Assembly (NCBI RefSeq): GCF_032854445.1
Contig: NW_027017960.1
Location: 124,001-188,000, forward strand
DNA length: 64,000 nucleotides
DNA from: Liolophura sinensis
Lineage: Eukaryota > Mollusca > Polyplacophora > Chitonida > Chitonidae
Reading direction: 5' to 3'
Positions 58,301 through 64,000 of this stretch are shown piece after piece. A program made the position numbers and the translations under genes. Every line of letters starts with the position of its first letter. Position 1 is the stretch's first letter. Under the pieces are notes generated by a model that was not told the DNA's origin, did not search any database, and saw nothing but the letters and a program-made list of their open reading frames with translations.

Positions 58301-60883
58301 ATTCCTTTGACCACTTGTTTATTTCTTTTTTATACTTCACAAACAAAATACAAGCAAATTTTTAAATGACAACATTGGTACAAGAGTAAAACGTTGGAAG
58401 AATTAAAATGTTAGAGCTGGCAATCTACAGTCTATTTCAGTAAAATAGAACAGAAAAAAGATATTATCTAAAACTTTCACAGTTCCCTGTATGGGACAAA
58501 CATTATGCGAGTATTGCAGTCCAACCCGATTGATTGTGTCGCTGTGTCACGAAGAAAAACGTATCTCATAAAATAAAAAAAAGTATGCACAAAACGCCGT
58601 TTTTTAGAAAGTAGGTACACGCATACATGGTTCTCTGCCTTGAGCAAGGAACAGTTGGAAGTAGAGAGTCTCAGTGGTCATAATACATATTTGTATTTCA
58701 TTTGTATTTCTCGCTGTACTGAAAGGTTTGTCATTAACACGACCTAAGGTTCATATATCAACAGAGAAAACAGAAGTGCTTGCGGTAATAAAACCTAAGC
58801 TCTTGGTCAGGTAAATGGTAAGTCTTCTGGCTTAAAGCAAGTTGCAGCTTACAACCTCATTGGTCATCGTGGATATGTTGCGGTCAGAACATAGAGGATA
58901 TTGCACAGTAAAGTTTGAATATATTTCGAGTGAGAGGTGGAAATGATAAAACACGTGACGCGTATTATGACGTCATCCCGCTGACGTCATTTGCTAAGCT
59001 CGGGATTTCCACATCATTGCGTGAAATATTCATTTATTTATTTATTTGATAGGTGTTTTACGCCGTACTTAAGAATATTTCACTTATACGGCGGTGGCCA
59101 GCATTATGGTGGGAGAAAAGCAGGCAGGGCACGATAGAAACCCACAACCATCGGCAGGTAAGGTGTGAAATATCAAAATGCAATAGCAAAAGTGATACCG
59201 TATCTGGCCGAGTCAAATATCACTTTTATCCAGTGAAGGAAATCCCGAAATTTCATCTTCATATAAATAATAAAATCCATGACCCACTAATTGAGTGTCT
59301 TGAAATTTAGACAGCAAATGTCTGGACTGGTAAATAACTTTCTGTCTGATTAAAATGGCGCTTATCTTTGCAGATTTATCAGTATGATAAGGTTTTATTT
59401 TCCGTATTTGCACATAAACATTTTAATTTCGTCATTTCAGTAGTAGGATGACTACATTTATTCCTTTTAACTCTAAAAGACTCCTTTTTATGAAAGAAGA
59501 GATCGATATTTTCAAGATATACAAGATCTGGCACTCAGCGAGGACACAAACTACATGTAATAAAACAAACTTTGCCCAAACCCTGTTGGCAATATAGAGA
59601 GCAATGACCATAGTTTCTACAGCGCTCTATGCTCGCTACGCTAGCTATTCTTTGCTTTTTGCGTAGCATTCTGCCGCCTTGAAGGCAAAGTTTTAATGTA
59701 CACAAGCAGAGACTGTTAACGTGAGTTACATTTACCAAATACTCATTACTTTTATAGCGACCACTTTGGAGTTTAAACCAACGACGTCTGGGACCGTAGT
59801 CGGGGCCTCTACCACTGCAGAAACCAAAAGTAATTCCAGAGGAAAGAGCTTTGTAGCTGATGTGAAGGTGATTGTTCTAATCGGTTCGAGTTTTGGGTTT
59901 CTTACGTTGCTTCTGATCATCGGGGGAGTTGTCTGCTGTATTAGACACAGTCAGCCGTAAGTATGAGCAGTTTGATCTGAACACAATCTTCATCAGCATC
60001 ATCATCATCCTCATGCTCATCCAATAATCAAGTTTTTCGGTCAAACTCCAATCTGGTTGGTTAATCCCACTGGAAGATCCAACTAAGCGGATTCATATTA
60101 CCCAGCCAAAGGGGAAATATTACAGTCAACATGGCTGTAGATTTTGCTCTCGTTTCTGTAGAAAACAGTATGTCTCAAAACAGCAACTCTAGCTATGCTT
60201 TTTATTATATATCATCCAAGTGAAAACAATTGTAAATTTATTGCATCCTATGACCTGCATACTTAAAGCTTTTAATAACTTTAATTACACGCTCAAAACA
60301 GCTGCCGATCGACCTCTCAGTTAAAACAGAAGCATTGTTCTACGAAGGTATGTTCTAAAGGCAAGACTTGCGCTGTTGGACACTTTGTGTTGAGGGTGAG
60401 ATACATGTATATCCAATGTAATGGGGAACAGGTCGGCGTCCGCATTTTGTCATGAAGTATTAAATCGAAAGGGCTCGCCGTAAGTACAAGTCCAGTTTAA
60501 GCTGGCTTCCCCTCCGGCCGTGTGTGGGAAGGTCTGACAGCAACCTGTGGATTGGCATCGGTTTCCCTGGGGCTATGCTCGGCTTCTGACCGCCATAATG
60601 TGTGCCTCCGTCGGATAAGCGAAATGTAAGTGGAATCCGTGAGCTTGGGAATTGAACTGTGGTCAGATTGTATGACATAATCTGTTTTCTGTGTCTCGCT
60701 TCGTAAATTCATTCTTCTTCTCACAGGTCCGCCCCTGCAGTTAACGCCCAAGGAATGCCCGACATTCAAGCCGAAAATTCACTCGTACCTTGTCACGGAT
60801 TTAACATGCCGGATCACAGCAGGCCTCCGTTACAGGTTCAGTACATGAACCAGGAATTTGAATCGGAATACAGTTATATATGA
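34300..60883 (+). CDS. Gene B: PLAT-TSP1 type I membrane protein
   Basis: The gene has seven exons with spliced coding length 933 bases (310 residues), a paralogue of gene A. The layout is: signal peptide 1-29; PLAT/LH2-like domain about 30-140 (YQLTIETCG, LAGTESDVIVLLF, DLGPVCKVRL); TSP1-like repeat 148-192 with Trp 153 and 156 and Cys 159, 161, 173, 185, 192; a Thr/Ser-rich linker 193-227 likely to be O-glycosylated; a membrane helix about 228-254; and a 56-residue tail ending YMNQEFESEYSYI. The linker is missing from gene A. Extracellular sequons include NKT and NLT. All six intron phases match gene A. All splice sites are GT-AG and the reading frame is intact, so it looks functional. The gene spans 26.6 kb because introns 2 and 3 took in a Gypsy element and a Polinton. 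Surface receptor or adhesion function is inferred from domains; no family name is recognised. Confidence 0.87.
34940..35190. repeat. 81-base minisatellite, about 3 copies (intron 1, B)
   Basis: Reverse complement of the gene A array: ttgcataccatctgcatgaa, tgtctgtattgctaaggtac and variants. The copies are more diverged from each other than those in A. Confidence 0.88.
35200..36680. other. Intron 1 of gene B, remainder
   Basis: It aligns in pieces with gene A intron 1 (for example 36,190-36,330 with about 18,980-19,115). No gene is seen. Confidence 0.55.
36686..36824 (+). CDS. Gene B exon 2 (start of PLAT-like domain)
   Basis: The exon is 139 bases, acceptor cttcag, donor gtaagt. Against gene A about ten codons change the amino acid and about six are silent, which is weak constraint for a folded domain. 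Confidence 0.88.
36895..38570. repeat. Intron 2 of gene B: old SINE remnants, (CA)n
   Basis: Holds a (TTTA)n tail remnant at 36,900-36,956, a (cata)n(ca)n tract at 37,456-37,502, and degraded family 1 SINEs at 37,680-37,860 (plus) and 38,390-38,560 (minus). All have mirror partners in gene A intron 2. No gene is seen. Confidence 0.75.
39166..39772 (+). repeat. 5' LTR, interrupted by a MITE-like insertion
   Basis: LTR sequence at 39,166-39,210 and about 39,692-39,772 matches the 3' LTR; the 480 bases between are a foreign insertion. Confidence 0.88.
39211..39691 (+). mobile_element. MITE-like element inside the 5' LTR
   Basis: The ends are imperfect inverted repeats of about 20 bases (ggccacagacccccattag against ggacacagaccccaattac read from the other end). 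It matches gene A intron 2 at 15,865-16,550 but sits at a different place, so it moved independently. No coding sequence is seen. Confidence 0.75.
39819..40555 (+). pseudogene. Gypsy gag remnant
   Basis: It starts MASHVKIEEFEEKV and shifts frame near 40,030. It has a TGA at about 40,241 and continues to a zinc-knuckle-like region with several Cys and His residues (CSRCMG...CDFCKK) at about 40,400-40,475. It would encode the particle core protein; it cannot now be made intact. Confidence 0.75.
40681..43621 (+). pseudogene. Gypsy pol remnant (PR-RT-RH-IN)
   Basis: The order is protease (LELDTGAS near 40,710), reverse transcriptase (about 41,090-41,700, with NKLPYGVSGAPGIFQ), RNase H (about 41,900-42,290) and integrase (about 42,490-43,100, with DNGKSF), then a C-terminal GPLSYHV module and a basic tail. 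PR-RT-RH-IN order is diagnostic of Ty3/Gypsy. Damage includes a TAA at 41,398-41,400, a TAG at about 41,467, a TGA at about 41,653, frameshifts near 42,050 and 42,480, and the catalytic Y-x-D-D reading RQDD. No envelope gene is seen. Confidence 0.9.
43958..44084 (+). repeat. 3' LTR
   Basis: This 127-base LTR is preceded by the purine-rich gaaggtggatgaa, which fits a polypurine tract. Confidence 0.85.
44726..44834 (+). CDS. Gene B exon 3 (PLAT-like core)
   Basis: The exon is 109 bases, acceptor tttacag, donor gtaagt. It encodes TDIYNLTSKDAEDLGPVCK and ends in phase 0, like gene A. Confidence 0.88.
44880..45115 (+). mobile_element. Old family 1 SINE in intron 3
   Basis: Orthologous to the copy at 14,225-14,450. 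Sequence from here to about 45,730 aligns with gene A down to about 13,560. Confidence 0.85.
45845..46165 (+). repeat. Left terminal inverted repeat of Polinton
   Basis: The stretch gcgttattgaggtggtg near the start and gattttcccgttcagatttc, cgttgacg, then tcctct at the end match the right repeat in reverse complement. Tandem gttattgaggtggt units occur at its start. Confidence 0.8.
46170..48110 (+). other. Polinton interior, unassigned
   Basis: Short coding-looking stretches occur but none is identified. One at about 46,828-46,975 includes KVVKDQLYQLMND and HFIRLYVERLAANEYV. A C run lies at 46,683-46,698. These may be parts of capsid or accessory genes. Confidence 0.4.
48114..48719 (+). pseudogene. 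Polinton packaging ATPase remnant
   Basis: One frame shows the A32/FtsK-type genome-packaging ATPase of Polintons: CKSVFVKWLVE after the P-loop position, GEWQPLYATLP, ERTLVVVESLM at the Walker B place, LFTKGRCHRNIS and later EPHGYFVVDFKQ. Such enzymes power DNA packaging into capsids. The P-loop is degraded to CKS and Walker B has ES where acidic residues are expected. TGA at 48,510-48,512 and TAG at 48,567-48,569 break the frame, so it is not functional. Confidence 0.8.
48733..49010 (+). pseudogene. Polinton structural-protein fragments
   Basis: A frame reading PYVYTDILEPRVVGD, then a segment with VDYQRFGVQAYS, then LARIAQALVKSALRALGKT resembles two small structural proteins that follow the ATPase in Polintons, the last one a basic adenovirus-core-like protein. 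Similarity is from memory of the families and is short. Confidence 0.5.
49200..49425 (+). pseudogene. Polinton capsid-type protein, N-terminal remnant
   Basis: The frame starts MTLEFLITNGDVDTYLVKIG and contains DGEALEADKSVGPTSL, then a TAG at 49,314-49,316. After a frame change it resumes with INMYPFRAYLETFL. This matches the N-terminus of the Polinton capsid-family protein often labelled F54H12.2-like. Only the first quarter or so of such a protein is present. Confidence 0.65.
49530..50484 (-). pseudogene. Polinton family B DNA polymerase remnant
   Basis: Two minus-strand frames lie in the correct order. 50,484-50,215 carries an exonuclease-domain segment (LKFLDIWNYLAF). 49,955-49,530 carries polymerase motif A with DANALYL, then MPSGYYMR. 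This is the protein-primed polymerase type that would replicate the element. Stretches between and after the two frames are shifted or lost, and the C-terminal catalytic half is absent. Confidence 0.75.
50490..53630 (-). other. Polinton interior, unassigned, GC-rich
   Basis: No gene is identified. A minus-strand stretch at about 51,127-51,270 is coding-looking (NQARHYHQAFLDAVEMEP, FLPAYALETVKRLVEV). The GC-rich stretch 52,700-53,660 has several overlapping open frames on both strands that are probably composition effects. An imperfect 60-base tandem repeat (acggactatgatgtacatac-type) lies at 52,195-52,320. Confidence 0.4.
53636..53820 (-). repeat. Right terminal inverted repeat of Polinton
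   Basis: Its reverse complement contains gcgctattgaggtggcg, gcgcgccaaaacggg and gattttcccgtttgtatttc followed by cgttgacg, pairing with the left repeat at about 80% where alignable. Confidence 0.8.
54240..54400 (+). mobile_element. Old family 1 SINE before exon 4
   Basis: Orthologous to 13,173-13,345 in gene A. Confidence 0.78.
54419..54524 (+). CDS. Gene B exon 4 (end of PLAT-like domain)
   Basis: The exon is 106 bases, acceptor tcgcag, donor gtaagt. It begins LTVRHSATDDDG and ends VTYERN. It contains an NKT sequon absent from gene A. Confidence 0.86.
54664..54805 (-). mobile_element. Old family 1 SINE in intron 4
   Basis: Orthologous to 12,770-12,901 in gene A. Confidence 0.78.
55430..57780. 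other. Gene B-specific AT-rich stretch of intron 4
   Basis: I could not align this 2.3 kb with gene A. It starts near a cgaccctggtgttacgaagc motif and is unusually AT-rich with no open frame of note. It may be a non-coding mobile element or LTR relic, but I found no paired termini. Confidence 0.35.
57785..57950 (-). mobile_element. Degenerate family 1 SINE
   Basis: The body and head are recognisable (gacaatccgcaggctggtga, gctagctcgataacc, acagaggct). Confidence 0.65.
58075..58209 (+). CDS. Gene B exon 5 (TSP1-like repeat)
   Basis: The exon is 135 bases, acceptor attcag, donor gtaaaa. It encodes EPADPWKVWGKCSCETRV and three further cysteines, all conserved with gene A. Confidence 0.88.
58215..59025. 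other. Intron 5 of gene B
   Basis: It aligns with gene A intron 5 in part (58,640-58,900 with about 9,280-9,480). No gene is seen. Confidence 0.6.
59028..59165 (-). mobile_element. Family 1 SINE, head missing
   Basis: Orthologous to 9,020-9,136. Tail tttatttatttatttgatag and body are clear. Confidence 0.82.
59758..59956 (+). CDS. Gene B exon 6 (linker and membrane helix)
   Basis: The exon is 199 bases, acceptor tttatag, donor gtaagt. It begins ATTLEFKPTTSGTVVGAST, a Thr/Ser-rich stalk, then encodes the helix VIVLIGSSFGFLTLLLIIGG and CCIRHSQ. Confidence 0.88.
60480..60632 (+). mobile_element. Degenerate family 1 SINE in intron 6
   Basis: It has a B-box-side remnant (aagtccagtttaagctggct) and a body. 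It is absent from the short gene A intron 6. Confidence 0.75.
60727..60883 (+). CDS. Gene B exon 7 (cytoplasmic tail, stop)
   Basis: The acceptor is tcacag and the TGA is at 60,881-60,883. It shares with gene A the pattern ENxLVPCxGFxM, RPP and YMNQEFESEY. Confidence 0.87.
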
Positions 60884-61049
60884 CGCTGTATACAACGTTT
60901 TCAGAAAAATTATAATCGTACAAGTATTTATTTGCTTGTTAATTATTTATCGCCATGTTCAAGAAGATTACACTTATACGATGGTTGTCAGCTTTACCAT
61001 ATGATTGCAATATCAAGGTACAAAACACATTTTCCACTGGCTTTCACTT

Positions 61050-61745
61050 AAAAAAATGAATCCGTTAATTTTAACAGAAAATCTCTGGTCTGAGAGATGA
61101 TAGAATGTGTTCTGTTATTATAACACAATATTGTACCATATAGTATCAACATCATAAGCTGTCGTGTATGTCATATTTAACTGAGATCGAACATCAGACT
61201 TTCTGTTTAAGTTTAAGAGAATATTTTTTCAGAGTTGCAAAAGAGTTGAATATATCTCTTAATACTTAGCAACTAATTTAGATCACTTTCATTTGAACGG
61301 CCACCGCCGGTTAAGATGCTTATCTTCCAATCGAGCTCACCGTTGTAGATATTAACCCATTAGTTTAGGCGCTTCCTTTACAACAATTACGTTAATGGAG
61401 ACATGGGTTCAATCCCAGTGTCGGCCAAGGAATTTTCTGCCAACCGCTTATGGTTTCTTTGTTGTGGGGGGCTTGGTGGCATTTAGTGATCGACGGAGCT
61501 CTTATGCGTATTCCCACAAAACAAAATCTGTTTAATTTAACAGAAAGTCTGTTGTATGAGTAATACTAGAATGTATTTTGTTATTATAACACATTATTCT
61601 GTTAAGTGCAATACACATATTGTATTAATTCAACATAAAGATTCTAACAGATTAGATTATACTAACAGGTCATTGTGTTATAACAACAGAATACATTCCT
61701 GCATCACTGAGAAAACAGACTTTCTGTTAAAATTAGCACATTTTT
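61050..61745. mobile_element. Two foldback elements flanking a composite
   Basis: 61,507-61,745 is a nearly symmetrical foldback: ttaacagaaagtctgttgta and ttctaaca inside, ending cagactttctgttaaaatta. Its arms of about 70 bases pair with each other. A second, damaged copy lies at 61,050-61,240. They mirror 5,150-5,640. Confidence 0.78.
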
Positions 61746-62654
61746 TTTTGAAGGTTGTCTTTCATGAAGTTTGCATCAGACGAATTGCATATCACCAATA
61801 AGGCATATGTACCATGTGAGAAGGTTTGACAGTGACAGCGAAAAGCACTCCATTGCTCCAAGTATTCTAGGTTTCTCGTCGATAGAAATGAATACCATCT
61901 CCAGTATGACGTTAGACGAAAAATTAGCTAAATCAAATCGGTAGGCTATCTCGCACACATTATAATTGAGAGCTAATTCATTCTATAGCTCAAAAGGGGA
62001 TACAGCTTCATTTTGGCATTTCCTTAATGCCCGTCTGTTATCAGGTCCTTGGTGATAATAAATTGTGGACTGCGCTCGTGAGGTAGCTCAGGTAGTTTTT
62101 ACATGACGTTGCTTGGATATACTTGACTTTAATCGCTATGAGGTATATTTTGAACGCGCACAAATACCTGTGTCCCACGTGGGAAATTTCATTAGTGTCT
62201 TGACAAAGCCGGGTGGTTTATATCGGAATCTCCCGTATCCTGGGCCAAAACACAATGACTGAAGTCATGTGAGTGGAATAAATATTAAGTAAGGCTTCCA
62301 GCATCTATCAGTCAGTCAATCTATCAGCTAACTGACTGTACGATTTTCAAAGGGTTGTGTTGGGTTCTATCATTAACTACAACCATGACCACCGCCATAC
62401 ATGTACATGTATAATTTAAATATTAACAAAACAAAACAACAACCAAATTCTTACTGTACCAGTATGATCCACAAAGGCAACCACAAGTCGACAGCTGTCA
62501 ACAATATGCCCGTTTTTTAATCAATAGTACGCTGATGGTAGATGGATAGATGGTACGCTGACATTCATTTACTCGTTCATTTAGACTAAACATTTATTTA
62601 TATAATATGGTGCACGAAGCAGTTTTTCTGTCGTCCTCACTGTTCTATGCTGTT

Positions 62655-63172
62655 CTTGACATTTGTTTCGCTTGGGTTCCAGGTTATTCTAGGTTGCCTG
62701 ATAATGAACGAGCAGATAGATTTGCCAAACCAAAGCAAAGCCCGCGTGATGTCACCTCTCATATCAAATAATCCACATCCGATGCCCAGAATGAAGTAGT
62801 GTCATTATCATTAAAATTATGGCAAAATGAGTGGGACGCTTCAGACAAGGGTCGTTTTTGTCACCCATTTACCCTGTTTGTCAAACAGAAGAAAAGTTTA
62901 GCAGAAAAGCAGAAATCTTCTGTTTTCGACTTCGGTTAGGACATCTCCCAGTTAATAGCTACTTAAAAGGATGCAAGGTAAGAGATTCAGATCAGTATAA
63001 TGTTTGTCAGACTGCGGAGACCATCCATCATGTTTTACTTCCGTACCCGCAGTACACAGCTCAAAGACAAATATTCCTTTCTCATCTTGTAGACGTTGGA
63101 ATTGCTCACCTTGTCTTGTCCACCGAAAAATGCATGTTTTGTTTTAAAAGCTGTAGGCAATTATTTATGTAG
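62655..63172 (+). pseudogene. 3' end of a non-LTR retrotransposon (LINE)
   Basis: In pieces of two frames I see an RNase H C-terminus (FAWVPGYSRLPDNERADRFAK) and then the C-terminal domain typical of I/Jockey-like LINE ORF2 proteins (RLRLGHLPVNSYLKGCK, ETIHHVLLPYPQY). A TAA near 62,770 and a frameshift near 62,935 break it, and the metal-binding cysteines are partly lost. The 5' part is missing, as is usual for LINE copies. Confidence 0.7.
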
Positions 63173-64000
63173 AGTTTTAGGCATAACATACCTCGGGGAT
63201 GCTTAGTCCATCAGCAGAATCCTGGTTTATGCTAGAATACAATATACATGTAATTAAAAGAAGACAGGATGATCACAATGTATAATTGATATTTATAGAA
63301 TTTTGATAGATTCTATTCCTAGAGATTTGTGGTATGTGTCGCTAGCTCATACATGCCCGTAAAGTGTCAGAGTGACCTTTGCCAGTGTGTTGCTTGTCAA
63401 GTGAAGATTTTAATAAAACGAAACGCTGTTCGGAGAAGGTTTGCTCAAAAGATTGTGATTCTTGGTCGTGGATAATATTTTAAGACCCCTTTGGCTACAG
63501 CCAAATATAATCCGATGAAGAGCACATTAAAGGAACGGCTGGTTATGAAACATATAATCCGATTATACCTATCACGTTTATCAGGTTCTAATGCTCTACA
63601 GATTATCAAAGTACCCAATGCAAAGTAACACTATATGTTTAAAGTTCTAATATCTGCTGAACAAGCCGAAGATCTAATGGGTTTGTTTACTACACCTATT
63701 TCTAAGTAGGTTGTACCTCTCAAAATGTGTTATCAAGAAAGATTTTTTTATAAACATATTTAGATATGAAATGTGTATAAAAGGTGAACTTGATTTGTTA
63801 TAAAATTGACAAATCCACTTGTGTCTCCCATCCGAGTCGTCTTTGTGTTCCTTTCTTAAGACTTCAGGACTAAAGAAAACGGATCCAAAAAAGCTTACAA
63901 CAAGTAACCGGTGAAATACGCCCCTTTGTCAATTTACCTCAGTTAGGATTTTATTCTACCGGTATCTGTTTATGTAAATACTTAATCAGTAGCAAATTAA
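63173..64000. other. Non-coding right end
   Basis: This may include the 3' untranslated tail of the LINE. Nothing else is recognised. Confidence 0.45.

Larger units (their letters stand above)
31070..62410 (+). repeat. Right arm of large inverted duplication
   Basis: This is the partner of 4,450-29,850 in opposite orientation. It is about 6 kb longer, mostly because of the Gypsy (4.9 kb) and Polinton (about 8 kb) insertions, offset by a longer intron 1 in the left arm. Confidence 0.9.

Noticed and set aside
4450-62410. The inverted duplication as an assembly artefact from two haplotypes
   Set aside because: The arms differ by roughly 10-20% with independent Gypsy, Polinton and SINE insertions and amino-acid changes, which is far more than expected between alleles. 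Long reads would settle it.

Overview
The window is eukaryotic nuclear DNA, most likely from a marine mollusc or another lophotrochozoan. Coding sequence is split into short exons with GT-AG introns of 1 to 10 kb. The DNA is AT-rich and packed with tRNA-derived SINEs, foldback elements, minisatellites, a Ty3/Gypsy element, a LINE end and a Polinton/Maverick element. The SINE types resemble repeats I associate with molluscs; species assignment is inference.

The main feature is a large, diverged inverted duplication. The left arm is about 4,450-29,850 and the right arm about 31,070-62,410, around a spacer of about 1.2 kb. Each arm carries one copy of the same seven-exon gene, and the two copies are transcribed away from each other. 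Copy A is on the minus strand (25,672 down to 7,482; 300 codons). Copy B is on the plus strand (34,300 to 60,883; 310 codons). Every intron phase agrees between copies, and exons 1-5 have identical lengths. The predicted protein is a type I membrane protein: signal peptide, PLAT/LH2-like domain, one TSP1-like repeat, one transmembrane helix, and a tyrosine-bearing tail whose YMNQEFESEY motif is identical in both copies. I do not recognise this architecture as a named family, and it is my best candidate for something undescribed.

The arms act as an insertion chronometer. Copy B intron 2 holds a decayed Gypsy element (39,166-44,084) with a 5-bp target duplication, and copy A keeps the empty site. 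A MITE-like element later landed inside its 5' LTR. Copy B intron 3 holds an 8-kb decayed Polinton with long terminal inverted repeats and capsid-type, packaging-ATPase and DNA polymerase B remnants. Copy A has none of it. Both copies share an 84-bp minisatellite just upstream of exon 1 and an 81-bp minisatellite in intron 1, with different repeat numbers.

Other genes: on the left (1,596-3,392, plus) is a two-exon BK-channel beta-subunit-like gene with an in-frame TGA. Between the two divergent promoters (27,887-28,540, minus) is an intronless GNAT acetyltransferase of the arylalkylamine type with an in-frame TAG. The right end holds the 3' end of a non-LTR retrotransposon. All coordinates were read by eye; exon boundaries were counted to the base, while repeat limits are good to about 5-20 bases.
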